A program made the translations under genes and the position numbers. This document shows positions 37,001 to 49,200 of a stretch of 64,000 bases of DNA, one piece after another. This DNA comes from Athripsodes cinereus (taxonomy: Eukaryota > Arthropoda > Insecta > Trichoptera > Leptoceridae), in contig OX388314.1 in assembly GCA_947579605.1 (NCBI GenBank), forward strand, positions 6,014,001 to 6,078,000. The letters run 5' to 3'. Under the pieces are notes generated by a model. That model searched no databases. It saw nothing but the letters and a program-made list of their open reading frames with translations, and was not told the DNA's origin. Within the stretch, counting starts at the first letter, position 1, and the number at the start of each line of letters is the position of its first letter.

Positions 37001-40000
37001 TGGTCTGAAGAAGGATACACCTCCTCTTCTGATCATCACACTCCAGGCTCCGTCTTCCTGAAGAACATTAAACAACATTTAAAAATATTTATTACAGTTT
37101 ATTACATACAGTTATTGCCGGTTCCATTAAGATAAAGTTATTTCAAAATAAAATCTGAGATGCCAAAATTCTATTAGTTACTATGATAACAACTAGAAGT
37201 TTTTTTTCGAAAAAAAAAGACATTTTCTTTTTAATGGAACTGGTGATTATTTTACTGACTACCCGACTATAACGCTTTATTTGTAAATAAATTTGAAAAT
37301 CAATATCAATAATCATTACCTGATTGGACAATATGAGACCTAAAGGTTTCCTCCATACTTCCAAATACTGAACACACCAACTGTAAAGCTCTGACCAAAC
37401 CCTGGAAAATAAAGTAAAAATCAATAAGATAAGCACAGTAAGGTCATTTCAATTTTGTACAATTGCATTTTTAAATGGCCCTGGCATTATCATCTAACTC
37501 ATTGCATGATCTCTTGTTTAGTTTTTAGGTATTCAGTTTTCAGGTATTAGTCCGTGGTATTCAGTTTAAGTAGATATTGAATATCACCTTTGTCCTGAAC
37601 AGCATGAATCAATTGTACACCTTTCATCTGACATACCTCAAGTTTATAAAGTCTTATAGGAAGAGGTAAGAAGAGGTCTATGTTCAAAAATAGATCCAAA
37701 GAAAAGTAAAGGTTTATCAATGGATTTTTGTATACAAAAAAGAATTAAGAAAATTTTAAATATATTTTTTGGTAAGAGCCTATATTCTAATTTGTCTGTA
37801 CATATATTACATTTTTTATCTGTTGTTTTTATTACTTAACAATTTTTTTTTAATCTATTTAATAATATTGATAACTCGCACTTCAGGTTTACGGTATTTG
37901 ACTGTAATCGGGTAAAAGGTGTGCTATTAGTATTGTTACCTATTTTTAATATTAGTATTGAACGGGTGGTAATTGTTAATATTATTTTATTATATATCAT
38001 ATTTTTTTCAGAATATAACTGCGAAATGATAGACTGCACACTGTGCCCACTTGAGTGCATATTATATACATGAAGATACCTATGAATACTATAAGTACGG
38101 TATTGATGTTGCATATGCATACAAAATGTAGATGTATATAGTGTGGAGTACCGTGGGCCTGGATGTAAATTGTATTGGCCTGTGTATATTTGTTGATTTT
38201 GTGTAGTATGTATTAATATTTGTATACATATACCTACTACTTCTTTTATTTGCTTATTGAATACATATACTTTTAATTTTAACTAGAGCTTAAATACAGA
38301 TTACATCTGTTGATCTGTTTTCACTGGAATAAATTATTTAATGTGAAATTAGAGTAAGTTTTGAAGACGTATAAAAATTGTTATAGAATGATTTAACATT
38401 GTAAAAGGCGAAAGCCGTTTATTACATGAATAAATAAATAAATTTGTGTAATAAACTGAAAGTAAGCGAATGTAAAAATATCATACATATGCATAAGTTC
38501 CTCCGGAGAAAGTTCTCCTCTATTGGCATGTCTCTGCTCCGCTGCTATTGTAGCTGATACAGCTCTCACCTTCAAGGACCGTACTTCTTCACCTCCACCA
38601 CTCCCAGCCCCAACATCCAGCACACTTTGTTCTCCTCTAGCAGTTGTGTTAGCCGTATCGGAGTTTCTCTCGTAAATCTAAAATTCATATTAAAACAAGA
38701 AATTAATAATGATTTTTCTGGACTACTTTTGTAATTTGTGTAACAGCATTATTTAACATTCAAACTTACACTGAGAGCTTTCGCAATAACAGTTATAGGG
38801 AACAATCCAGGACTGAAGAGTCTTTCAGCGTAGGCAGCATGTGAGGACCTCGGTGGGAGCTCTGGTGGAGGAAGTGGAGCTGAAGGAGCCCTTCTCCATT
38901 CTGGTTGGTCCAGTGGGGCCCAAGTTACTCCCTCACCCCAAGCAGCCCACAATCCATTGCCAGTCACACCAAAGTCAACCAAATCTCTCTGAAAAATTAT
39001 AAATATATATTCTTTAACTAAATATGAAATAATAATATGAAGGAATTGTATTTGTTCATGAGTATTAGTAGGTATATTTATTTATAGTATTGGTACACAA
39101 GTCGTAGAATTCCATAATCAGATATGAAATAAGTATTTCATTCTGAAGCCTTTATTTTATTCTGTTTTGTGTTTATACGCAATGTCATTTAGTTATTCTA
39201 AATTTATAAGTAAGGCCAGTAGAATCATACCTCAGGTCCAAATAAGTAGCATATCCTAGCAAAAGAGACAGTAGTTTGATCATTGTGATTAGGTTTCAGC
39301 ACTATGAAGTGGCTGCCAGTTGCAAAACAAAGAAACACTCCCAGTAACACTTCACCACCTGTTGATTCACCCAGGCGCAGCATGTGACTTTGTGCTGAAA
39401 TAAACAATGGAATGAATAAATAATTAAATAATCTCTATTGCACAAAAATTAAATGGTACAAAAGGCAGGTTTATTGCCTCGAGGCAATTTCTGACAACCA
39501 ACCAAATTTAAGACGGAAAGATGAGGTAATTTGAATGTACTCAGTATCTGTGTGTTTGAAAATATAATAATTGCAGTCAGTTCTTACCTCCTTGTGTGAG
39601 TGTATCAGGTGTATCTGGCAGTAAAGTATGGACCTGTATGCAGGTATTCTTCTCCACACACCACACTCTCAATCTGGCATCCCTCCCGAGTGCGTACAGC
39701 CAAGTGTGATTCACTAATGCCAAGGCACAGGATACTTCACCTTCATTACGATTACCCCTGTAAAACAAACAAAATAACATTACTTAAAAACATATTTTTC
39801 ATAACTAACATAGTGAGCATTTATCAAAATATTTTTTTGTTTTACATCAGGTTTCAAATAACTTAACTTATCAGACAAATCAATCAGAGAACCATGTTTA
39901 CAGTGTAATTATGATTAAAATCCAATTCCGTTCTCTCTGCCTAACCCACTTGGGATACAGCGTGAGGGAATAGATAGATAGGAAAAATAAGTAAGATGTC

Positions 40001-40029
40001 CCAATGTATATATATATAAAATCCCAATG

Positions 40030-40062
<33 letters not shown>

Positions 40063-43000
40063 GCCCTAGTTAGATTTTTTAATGATCAATTTCGGGGTCC
40101 ATGGATGTCAACTTTCAATAAGGTCTGCTAATTGAGAAATACATACAAACTGGTAGAAGCAATATTTTTTTGATGAACAAATATCTTAATTCTATTGAAA
40201 GTAGCAGCAATGTTACCTCAATGCAGAGAGAAATCTTGGCACAATAGATTCCTGTCCAATATGATGTGAATGTGCTGTTCCCTGGGGGCTCAGTCTGACC
40301 AGCAGGATACCAGCCCCGGAGGCACCATTCAAACTTATTCCAGCACCGGCCAAAGCAAATAGAGCTTCTCCATTACTATGCACTGACATGGCGCAGGTGT
40401 GAGGGGCAGACGCATCTAAATTTACAAGAAACTTATTAGGTTAATATATGTATATACATAGTATGTTATAAGAGAACACACAGACAAATCTTTTAGATTT
40501 GGCGTGACTCATTATCATAAGATGTAGGTATATATTTCTTATTCAATGTATTATTTTCATTAAATAAAAAAAAAAAAAAAAGCTGCAAAGACTTTTCCGT
40601 TTCATAAAATTTAATTTTTTATGTAGTGTTTGTGTTAGCTTTCATTTGTATGTAGTGTTCAATTTATCAGACAATTTTTTTTTTAAATTTCAAAATTGAT
40701 TTCATTAATTTGAGAACAGACATACCCAACAGAAACATAAAATACACATGGAGAAATCAAAATAGACAAAACGGAAAATAATGTTAGTCACATTTTAAAA
40801 TAGTTGTGAGAAACTTATTTATTGGATAAAAGGCAAAATTAATTGAGTTGAACTTCATATTAAGGGTCACCTCAAGGGCACATTGAAATATTGACCCTAA
40901 TAAAGGCTATAAGACTCACGAGCATTGGCATAATGTGATAGGATGTGGAAGTGTCTGGGATCTGAAGATTGCGCTGTTGAGGCATCACACAGGATGGAGG
41001 CTGTGCCATCTTCTATATCACGACCTAGCTCTTCTTCCTGAAATAAACATTATATCAGTTTATTAATTCGTGAAATCACAAGACAAAACTGACAAATAAT
41101 TATTGTCACTTTTATCGAAATCAAAATTAAAAATAACAAATTATTGGAAAGATGAATATTGTTATCAAAATATGTACATGCAATTATTCCATTGGCTACC
41201 CCTGTAAGAGATGCCACTATGATGGTATAGATAGATGATATACAGTTTTCATTAGGTACATACCTGTTTGTGTATGACATCGGGATGTGCGAATATAAAT
41301 CTATGTACAGACGCTACAGATGCTGCTAATATAAGTACTCTACCAGGTAATTCATGTATTGAGGCAGCTACCATAGCACCGCCACCTCTCCATCTCACAC
41401 GGCCCCCACATACCTTAACTTCTAAAGATCTCTCTACCACTTCCAAAGTATCGTGATGGACTCGCCTAAAACACAAGTAAACAATAATATTATATTCCAA
41501 AGTTGGACACTGTTAATCAAAACTTTAACTTCGCTGACTGTTAATTTGTTAGCGAAATTCACTTCGTTAATCCATCACGTGACATAACATTACGAAAAAG
41601 TAAAACTTCTGACTCACATTTTTTTTTTGAAAATTACAAGTTTTAACAAGTGCGAGCGCATGGACGTTCCTCAACGTCCGTCAAAATTTTTCCTTAAAGG
41701 AGTATGGACGTTCCTCGACGTCACTGCCTATAAAATCACTTCTACGGGAGTTAACTTCAAAATATTCACACTACAGACATCTATGGACTCAATTCTTAAA
41801 TATTTTACACACATATTAGTTTTTTTAATTACCGACCAAACTACAGTAGATTTTAGATATCACGTGACGCTGCCATAGAATGTCAACCATTTTTTCGCGT
41901 GCTTCGTATTAATCACGCGATTGTTGAATCTTCTTAGTATTTTTGCGTTTATTTAAAAAAATACTGCGTCATTTTTCAATTTGATGAAACCCGAGTGCTA
42001 TTTACTAATACTTTTGCTTTCGTAAATATTTTTTTTTGTTCGGTGATATTAAATATGTGTTTTTTATGTGCAGTGATACTTAGGGCCAATATTATAAAAG
42101 TCCGTTAGCTCAAGTTATTTTAATATGGTCCAAAATTTGATATAACTACTCGTTTTTCAGCATTATAAACATCCGTTGATATTATTTCAGTAAAATGTTA
42201 CCATCGGCTTTAACTGGCCGACCGACCAGAGGTTAGTTTTGACGACTAGCATTGCTGTCTCACTATTTGCCTGAAGAGAGAAAGAAATAACAATAGATGA
42301 ATCTACGCACGTGTTTTGTTAGGATATATTCTCATAGCATCGCTGTCATTTACTCATTTGTTTTGTGTAAATTATGAGATTGTTGGGTGAAGTTTTTATG
42401 AATGGGGAGCAGGTAGATAAAAGGGACAGGCAAGATCTTATGTGACCACCGGTTGAAAACAATGGGTACAGTAGGCAAAAATATTTATTTTTAATGAGTT
42501 GTTTACTAGGTTTATCTCAGTCAATGTGTCGTGGTTAGATGGAAGAAATTACTTTATAGTGATAATCTCGCCACTGCACATCGTCCTAGTTTTTAAAAAA
42601 TTGTATTATTTTGTTAACACTGTAATGTAATGATGATGTGCAAAAAGAATAAATAAATAAATAAATAAATAAATTGTCAAAATAGTTTTATAATGTAGTA
42701 TCTAGTAGAATGTACGAACAGATCGCCATCCGTTCGTAAAGTGTCGACATACTTACGAATATTGGGTTCCTCGTTTATAATTTCGGCCCTTAGTGTACGT
42801 ATGATTTCTTAAACTTTTTTTAATTAAATATTTACAAAGTGCTTTTGAGTATTTTTTTCATTGTGTTAATCTATAAAATAAACGTCATATTATTTTTTAA
42901 GTGATGTTTAGTGATAATATTTTTGGATTTAAGTTAAAACATAAAATTGACAATGGCTAACAGAAATTTGCCGACAGATGAAGAAGTTGCCGAATTGTTG

Positions 43001-44433
43001 ATGAATTGTCATGTTCTTTTTTTTTTTCACTGTAGTATGTTTGGTAAGATTTATTTTGTAATGTGTTAGCAAACTTTGCTGGTTTATGTGCCAATTTTTT
43101 TTATCTATTTGTATTACCTATGTATTGTAATAACTGTACGTTTGCGTAAACTATAAAATAAATAAAATAAAATAATGACAGTGGATTGTGATGTTGCACT
43201 GTGCGTTCATCCTTGTTTTATGGTTTATCACACTAAAAATCATTTTTAATTTATTCTACACCACATATGTATATCTGTATATTTAATTTTACTGTAAATT
43301 ATGCATCAAACTTTATTAAGTGAGTAAAAAGTGAATTAAAATATTCATATCGATTTGTGACAGTTTGTGACCCCTGACTATCAAAATCGGATTTTACCCC
43401 TTATATACATAGATTGGTAAGTACATATGTTTTATCGATCTGTTACTTGTTTATATTGGTGTTGTCTAGGTATTTAGTACAAATTTATCAATTTTTGAAT
43501 ATGTGAAAAAAACTCGTTCCCCATAGCACGGCATTTCTCTTACAGCTTGCTCCTGCACTTGTTAAAGCAGAAGCTAAAAGGACGGTTACTATGCATTGGA
43601 AGAACTGGGATTTAAAAAAGACTTGCGGTGTATTTTTAAAATATCAGTAACGTTCATAGTACCAGCTCTTTAAATATTGCTGGAGGACCTACCCCCAGAA
43701 AAAATAATAAATTTATTCAACAAATGCTTTTTTTGATTGAAGTTAAAGTTAATTAAATTTGAAATAAACTTAAAATTTAATCACAATTAAAATGAAATTT
43801 TAGGCAATAAGTTATTTAATTTGTCAATCAATAATGCCAGATCTGCTTATGGGTATAAGATAACATCCAAGCATGAAAAAAAAATTAATACCACCAATTT
43901 ATGAACTTTCATTGAATATTTAGAAATATGATGTAATCATTCGGATAAATTATGCTATTTTTCTTCCTATAAATATAAAAAAAAAATGTTCTAAATATTA
44001 TATTACTTGAGGTGAAGAAAACTGAACTAATCAAAAACAAACAAATTATATATTAAGCATTTTTAAGCATTGTACACACTATTACATGTTCATAAAGACA
44101 CGCCAATTTACTGCTTTCACATATTCTACTTAAATCGAATCAAATTTAGAACTTACCATGCCAAAAATCTGTTTCTTGTATAATGTTTGGATGTGTCTTT
44201 GTAAAAATATCCTTCAGCACGTTCTGGTAGCTTTATATCTTGCAATGTACTCTGTGTTCCACCTAAAATAATATCTCATAAAATGTTCACTGTTTTACTA
44301 ATATTAATAAACATGATGTGTACAATAATTGTGCTTAACCAAACTTACCGGTGTTTAAGGTTATTTCTTTCCAGTTTTCTGGCAGGGTTTGATCCGGGAT
44401 AACTTCCCGGAAACCTAAACGAAAACTTTCCAT
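22058..44433 (-). CDS. Nup160: Nucleoporin Nup160, complete, 26 exons
   Basis: Scaffold nucleoporin of the Nup107-160 (Y) complex. Exons, 5' to 3' on the minus strand: 44433-44349, 44262-44157, 41465-41264, 41037-40920, 40415-40217, 39757-39588, 39394-39231, 38988-38770, 38677-38487, 37401-37320, 37057-36931, 36662-36523, 36280-36172, 35403-35292, 34676-34506, 34028-33819, 33406-33288, 29910-29744, 29140-29045, 27406-27109, 26849-26656, 25877-25754, 25649-25464, 25109-24916, 24119-23904, 22147-22058. All have GT-AG ends and compatible phases, giving 1362 residues. The start MESFRLGFREVIP and NTGGTQSTLQDIKLP resemble the Nup160 N-terminus; HNHYYNFLYAVHIRKGDMRK followed by AAEVMYEQSGR matches the most conserved C-terminal block. 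Length is close to known orthologues (about 1400). Exon 15's donor (GTTAGT) was chosen because it alone restores phase; its alternatives read through. Confidence 0.95.
22840..22960 (+). repeat. Interspersed repeat family A copy in Nup160 intron 25
   Basis: Blocks ATGCCACCCATCGTGAATAT, TATTGACACTGAGAGGACAG and GGCTATCCCACATGTGGGAG, ending GGTTTAGTAGTAATAG. A 3' fragment of the same family lies at 23603-23655 in the same intron, ending GGTGTAGTAGTAG. Confidence 0.65.
24382..24586 (+). mobile_element. hAT-type MITE, copy 2, Nup160 intron 24
   Basis: Same family as 14317-14532. Starts CAGTATTTCCCAAACTATGG and ends AACTTTGGGAACCACTG. Identical 8-bp flanks CACTACAT at 24374-24381 and 24587-24594. 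Confidence 0.92.
27431..28107 (+). mobile_element. piggyBac-type non-autonomous element, Nup160 intron 19
   Basis: 677-bp element between TTAA target duplications (27427-27430 and 28108-28111). The left end is CCGTTTAAGTGCCA and the right end TGGCACTAAAAGGG, the inverted ends expected of piggyBac. Just inside the left end are two copies of a palindromic GCGCAATTGCGCTCG block (about 27449 and 27490). A short frame starting at 27671 (MSEFENSSNKTDHSSS, then an acidic/Ser-rich run) resembles the acidic N-terminus of a piggyBac transposase, but it stops after 72 codons, so the transposase is lost. Confidence 0.88.
28458..28675 (-). mobile_element. hAT-type MITE, copy 3, Nup160 intron 19
   Basis: Inverted relative to copies 1 and 2: begins CAGTGGTCCACAAAGTTGAC and ends AGCTTGGGAAATACTG. 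Flanks ATCTAACA (28450-28457) and ATCTAGCA (28676-28683) agree at seven of eight positions, so the insertion is a little older. Confidence 0.88.
30165..31185 (-). pseudogene. RTE-like LINE, 5'-truncated and frameshifted, Nup160 intron 17
   Basis: Minus-strand reverse transcriptase C-terminal half. The frame at 31179-30457 carries VKQGCVMSPWLFNLFFD and the YADD active site (MYADDLVLMAESERDL), then YASETWTWLKKDES. It shifts frame near 30500 and continues at 30503-30174 with LRWFGHVERMKEEKRM, GCPRITWLDHVDQILKDG and the end LSAYPTWDTA. The WFGHVERM block is typical of RTE/Proto2-group LINEs. The 3' end is a (TATAC)n-like run at about 30145-30170. One frameshift and 5' truncation make it dead. Related 3' ends are at 4993, 31430, 39925, 45050 and 57893. 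Confidence 0.85.
31430..31640 (-). repeat. RTE-like LINE 3' end, second copy in Nup160 intron 17
   Basis: Shares the CCCAAGTGGGGTAGGCAGAG block and the following 200 bp with 30165-30400 but is more diverged. Its tail is a short TATACTATAC run. It is separated from the longer copy by a small AT-rich tandem stretch at 31190-31260 built of ATGCTATAAGC-like units. Confidence 0.75.
31944..33095 (-). pseudogene. REL-endonuclease non-LTR retrotransposon, C-terminal part, Nup160 intron 17
   Basis: A minus-strand frame open from about 33095 to a stop at 31944. Order of blocks: thumb-like TDLDKLERLIRTQLTKNRYH; RLVLPRSIGGRGIVNI; a zinc-binding region SCRKCLAKPETIQHIVSGCS; then RHNHVAKIIH; then the restriction-like endonuclease core RPDLVLHDKRNKITYLIDIA with PD and ID acidic residues. 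This order marks the LINE group with a C-terminal restriction-like nuclease (R2/R4/NeSL-like). The palm domain is missing: 5'-truncated. The 343-codon frame without breaks suggests recent insertion. It runs the same direction as Nup160 and the first 5 kb of a full element are absent. Confidence 0.85.
34955..35200 (+). repeat. tRNA-headed SINE in Nup160 intron 14
   Basis: Head with TTAGCCTGATAAGG (A-box-like) and TTGTTCGAATCCTG (B-box-like), and a tail containing GAGACCTTTGTCTAATACTGG, cut here to fit, ending AAGAAAGAGACTGAAG. The tail phrase resembles the common lepidopteran SINE/RTE tail in which the repeat describes a short GAGGCCTTTGTCC-like block. Old and diverged. Confidence 0.55.
39925..39980 (+). 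repeat. RTE-like LINE terminal fragment in Nup160 intron 5
   Basis: CCGTTCTCTCTGCCTAACCC followed by ACTTGGGATACAGCGTGAGGG and a TAGATAGATAGG tail: the plus-oriented 3' terminus of the RTE-like family. A (TA)n microsatellite follows at about 40010-40062. Confidence 0.65.
41185..41235 (+). repeat. Repeat family A 3' fragment in Nup160 intron 3
   Basis: GGCTACCCCTGTAAGAGATG followed by GATGGTATAGATAGATGAT. Short 3' terminus only. Confidence 0.55.
42083..42789. mobile_element. PIF/Harbinger-type non-autonomous element, Nup160 intron 2
   Basis: 707 bp flanked by TTA duplications (42080-42082 and 42790-42792). The left end is GGGCCAATATTATAAA and the right end TTTATAATTTCGGCCC, inverted with two mismatches. 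TTA-type duplication and a GGG/GGCC start fit Harbinger. It has no transposase frame. A run of AAAT units at about 42645-42672 suggests a nested poly(A)-tailed retroelement end. Confidence 0.78.
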
Positions 44434-45049
44434 TTTAAAAACAATATATTAATAATGAATGAACTTAAATAACTAAACACTTCGACGAAGAATATGACCC
44501 ACAATATTCAAAGCCCGAGAAATCACAATACAAACGAAACACTTCGCAAACGGCAAGCACGGAAATTTGATTTTGACGTTTGATCCATAGATAAGTATCA
44601 CCAGTGTTGCCAACTCGGATTTTGAAGAAGACGTAGCTCAGAGTAAAAAAGTAACTAGAATTAAAAAAAAAAGTTCGTAGGAGGTTTCATTTGGGTTTTC
44701 TTTTAAATCTCAATTTATTTACCTTGCGTTTAAAATTCCTAACCTCCCCCCATCACCAAATTTACAAAACGGCGTAGAAGATTGAAATATTTCAATATTT
44801 ACTAGAATTTGTTGAATAATATTTTAGAAAAATGGTAAGTATTTGAAAAATAAAATTCATAAATTTGTGAAAAAGTGATTAATACATAGATTTGGAACAA
44901 ATGTACATAATACCAAATGGGATCATGTACATAGACTTGACAGTACTGTATAACACAGACACTCCAAAAAAACTGAAAAAATAAATAAATAAGAATAATG
45001 GATAAGAAAAGATGTTGAAAAGAATGTATGTATAATTATAATATCTGAA

Positions 45050-45280
45050 AGACGGCCAGTGAGAAAACGTGGATGTCGAAGAACAATGTGGTTGAAGCAC
45101 ATGAACCAGTATATTTGAGTCAAGGAAAGCCGCATGTTGAGTAGAGAAATCAATGTGCATGTACGAGAATTGCATGCGTGTGGAAGAAGCGAAAAAAGTG
45201 TGTAAAAATAGGCTCGTATTATGATGTTCAGTTCCCTCTGTCCCAATTGAAATTCGACATGAGGGTAAAGCTAGATAGAT
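45050..45280 (+). repeat. RTE-like LINE 3' part upstream of Smg1
   Basis: Plus-oriented and decayed copy of the RTE-like family: GTGGATGTCGAAGAACAATG (the RKRGCPRITW region), GTTGAGTAGAGAAATCAATG, and a 3' end near CGACATGAGGGTAAAGC with a TAGATAGATAA tail. Confidence 0.65.
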
Positions 45281-45412
45281 AAAATTAAACCAGTCAGCTG
45301 TGATAGAAGTGAAATCGGTTAAGCAGAATTGAAAAGATTGAAATAATTATGTTTATCTACTTATCAAATTTGTAAACTGTGATATACTACTAGAAGAAAG
45401 GTTTTGATATTA

Positions 45413-45762
45413 CAGTGGAACCTCTCATAACGAGTTTAATTCATTCCAGAATCTTACTTGTTTAGTGAAACATTTTTTTCTATAGAAATCAATGTAAAAT
45501 ACGATAATGCGTTCCATGCTGAAAGAATACTCAATGATTTTTTTATTAACGTTTATTCAAATAAAATTACTTATAAACACAGACCGATGTACCGGCGCGG
45601 AAGTCTCGGCTCACAAGGTCACGAGTGAATGTCGTGAAAAAGGGACTTACCTTCTCTCTGTTTCTCAACTCGGTTGGGCGAAATGTCGCTCGGGGCAACT
45701 TTTTCACATTTTTTTTGCTCGTTATGCAAATTACTCGTTATGAGAGGTTCCACGTTCCACTG
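45413..45762. mobile_element. pogo/Tigger-like non-autonomous element
   Basis: 350 bp flanked by TA (45411-45412 and 45763-45764). The left end is CAGTGGAACCTCTCATAACG and the right end is its complement, CGTTATGAGAGGTTCCACGT, with a small repeat of GTTCCAC before CTGTA. The CAGTGGAACCTC start and TA duplication are typical of pogo-group elements. No transposase frame. Confidence 0.8.
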
Positions 45763-46224
45763 TATATTTATACTTTGTGTTTTAGTACACATCGATGCTG
45801 TCAAGTAATATGCTATACAAACGTTTCCAAAAAAAAATATGCAAAATAATAATTATGTTTAAGACAGTTATAATGAAAACAGAAATATTTATTCATGAAA
45901 AAAGTAAAATTTAAAAAATTCATATCTACACAAACAAATATTTAGCAACTGCAACAATACCTACATTGCTTTTTGTGCAATATTAAGGTTGATCTACATT
46001 GTACATAAATTGATAAGGTTGACAGGAAAATGAGTGACATCATTTCTATTCTAGATATTATCTATGGCTTAAACGTTACAACATGTGTCAAACTTTGCTT
46101 ATATTTGCGACGATTAACTCGTGAAATATTTCTTTATACATTTCAAATAGTGTTTGCGATACGGTTGCAATAAATGAACAGTGATGTCTTATTGCTTAGT
46201 ACTAGTTATATTTATAATTAGGTG

Positions 46225-49200
46225 ATGATATCTAATAGTTCCAGTAACAAACTCAAAGCCTCGAAGAGCTCTAGAGATACAGAAGCAGGGGCTCTGGAAG
46301 ATCCATCTGCAAGCCGTCCAGTTGGCTTCAATGATAGTAGATATCGGTCTATATTTATCCACAAGGATGGGAGAGCTAAGTCCAGGAGTAGAAACCCTAA
46401 CGAGTTCCGTGGGTACCGCGGTCAGCCGGCCGAAAGGAGAGGAGCCGGTCGTTCCCGAGGAGTTTACTACAATAAGTCAGAAAGAGACTTTTTAGATGGC
46501 TCTTATAGGAGATATCAAGAGCCTTTGTCTAAACAAAGTACCAATGAATCACTGACCAATTACAACTATGGACAAGAATCAAAATCAAATTTTCTTTACA
46601 CTTTGCCTGAAGATCCCAGAATATCCAAATTAGTAAGAAGATTGTGTGGAGAAGGAGATGTGGAGAAAGCATTGGCAATATGTGAAAAGTTACAAGATGC
46701 CATCATGCTAGGGGAAAATGCCCGCTATATCAAGCGCTCCTTTGATATCTTAGGAGAGTCTCTGTTGGATGTTTTGTATGAGGCTCCTTCGCAAGAAGTG
46801 AGACTTCAAGTGGCAGAGGCCTTTGCCAGGATTGGATATGTCATGGCAACTGTGAATGATTTTAATAAACACTTGGATTGGGTGCTAAATAAATACAAAT
46901 CACAACAGAATCAAGAAGTAAAGGCGATGCTCATGTTATCTCTATATAACTTGTTCAAGTTGGATGCAGATAGCCCTGCTCTGGATGAGTACATGCCCAA
47001 TGTTATCTCACAGCTTCAGACTATTGTGGAAGCAACAGACTCTGCCAAGATATTCACTGTCACTATGGATGGCATATTAATTCTTTCTAAGACATATCCT
47101 GAAGCATTTGCTAAGAACTTTATAGATATGGTAGACATCCTAGTTGGATGGCATGTGGATGAAACTCAGCCTGTTAAAATTAAGGAATTTGCTCTGAACG
47201 CTTTGGGAGAGTTTACCAGCTTGTGGAGAGCTGATCTTGTGTTTTCTGTTAGACTATTAAATCAGTTTCTGGAGGATATGGTGGCTTATGGTGAGGATTT
47301 GATATTAGTCTCCAGTGGTAAAATGACAGATAATGAAGATCCTCCTGTTAGTGCTGAGGACAGTATCCAGCACATCTCATCCTTAATGAATGTATTTAAC
47401 ATTGTTACCAAGAGTTTGGGCAACATGCTTAATCCCACCATATCACCGACAATAACATGGAACTACTTGACTGAATCTTTTACTAAAATGATGAAGACTT
47501 ACCATCAAGCAATTGGTGTCAGTGTGAATAATGATTTGGTGGCTGCTGGTAATGAATGCATTTACCTATTCCTAGAACTTTTACACAACAAAGCATCTTC
47601 CAGTTTTCGACAACTTTTTGACTTGGTGATTGTACAACTCAGTGTGTGTTTGCAAATGACTGATAAATCCCTTGTATCATTATTGAATCTGTTGCGCAAA
47701 ATAATAAAGGAAATATCTGGAAATTTACCTTTAGAGTTCATTTCAACTGTTATTGGAAGAGACTCAAATATATTGAAACTCAGGATTACTCGCACGCGAA
47801 TAATTCAAGAGACAGTAATGTCTGTATTTCAATGTTTACTGAACCTGAAGAATATTCCGTTGCTGCAAGATGCTTATAGATTTGTTTTAGATGATTTAGA
47901 AGCTGCTTACAAACTATCTGTTCCAAGTGTGGAGATTCTCTCTAATGACATACAAGTGGCATACTCTGAGATAGAAGCAGAACAGATTGTCATATTTAAT
48001 CTTCAATGTTTGATGAACATAGCAAATGCCAGTAATTCTATCATTGGTATGTGGGCATTACAGCCAAGTATTTTGGAACTACTCGCAGTCAAATTAAAAC
48101 CATATGATCACAAGCTTGCCTGTGAAAATCCTCTGATACAATATTCAGTTCTATACTTACTCTATTCACATTCCAAGAAGAATAACCACTTCATTGCATC
48201 TAGTGATTTAGTATCCTTTGGACAATCTAGAACTGTGTGTGATATATTTGGTATTTCAAACATTTCTTTGGGGGAAGTTTCTAACAGCAGTCCCACATCT
48301 GGACATTTTGAAATAATCCTTACTTTGTTTAACAAGTTATTTACTTGCAAACTGCAGACAGATTCTCTCATATTGCTACTCAAGTGGACGGAAGATATTT
48401 ATTCTCAACTTCAGAAGTTTTTCCCTACAGTTTTTAAGACAAAATTACTGATGGAGCTTGTTTTAAATACTATTGATGCAGGATTTTCATTAAATGAAAG
48501 AATAATTGAGAGAGTTGCAGCCAATCTGGAGATACTTGTGAAAGACAACAGTATCACCTGGAATCACTTTTTGATGTATCGGCTGGGCAACTTGTGTCTG
48601 ATTCATCAGAAGAACAATAAGCAATCAATACAAAAAACATATTCACATATAGCTACCTACGTGCCATGGGATATTATCATTTTAGATTTGATTAAACCTT
48701 CAGATGTGAAGAGTGAAAAGTATCGCAGTTCCAAAATATTGACATTGACTAAAACTAATATTGTCAGCACACAAAAAGAACATTTGATGAGAGATACTTG
48801 TGGACAAATGACTCAACATCATTTCAAAACTTTTATGAATTATCTGCTCAACAACTTCCCATATAAAGATGGATGGCTAAGAGATACATATATTAATTGT
48901 TGGCCTTTACAAAATGCTGAGTCAAGTATTTGTCACATATCATTTTATAGGCAGTGTGCTCTACAGTTTTCTTCTGTACTTACTACCTGGGCTTCTTGGG
49001 AAGCTGCTAGATTATGTGTATCATCAAAACTGAGAACATCGTTGGGTAAGCCACAGGAAACGTTCACTAGCATTGAATGTGCTATCAAACATCTGGCAAG
49101 AATGTTATCGCAAAGAGTAAACAACAATTCTTTGGAAAAGCTGGATGGTGGAAATCAGTCTGTGACTGAGCTCACTAGGAGCAGAATGCTCATAGAATTC

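Larger units (their letters stand above)
34506..44433 (-). other. Nup160: Nup160 N-terminal part (beta-propeller and first helical block), exons 1-15
   Basis: Encodes residues 1 to about 731. The first 420 or so residues fit the family's beta-propeller: alternating hydrophobic strands, with recognisable blade pieces such as VHRFIFAHPDVIHKQ (exon 3), FALAGAGISLNG (exon 5) and WLYALGRDARLRVWCVEKNT (exon 6). Exons 8-9 carry a Pro/Gly-rich linker (APLPPPELPPRSS; GAGSGGGEE). From exon 10 the sequence becomes helical. Intron 2 (41466-44156) is the largest here and carries a Harbinger-type element. Domain limits are estimates from family knowledge. Confidence 0.8.
44434..46224. promoter_or_regulatory. 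Head-to-head spacer between Nup160 and Smg1
   Basis: The two genes diverge from this 1.79-kb gap, so both promoters should lie here. No TATA box or initiator could be assigned with confidence. The gap also contains an RTE-like LINE 3' part (about 45050-45280) and a pogo-like element (45413-45762), which separate the two starts. An AG at 46220-46221 directly before the Smg1 ATG could be an acceptor of a 5' UTR intron. Confidence 0.5.
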
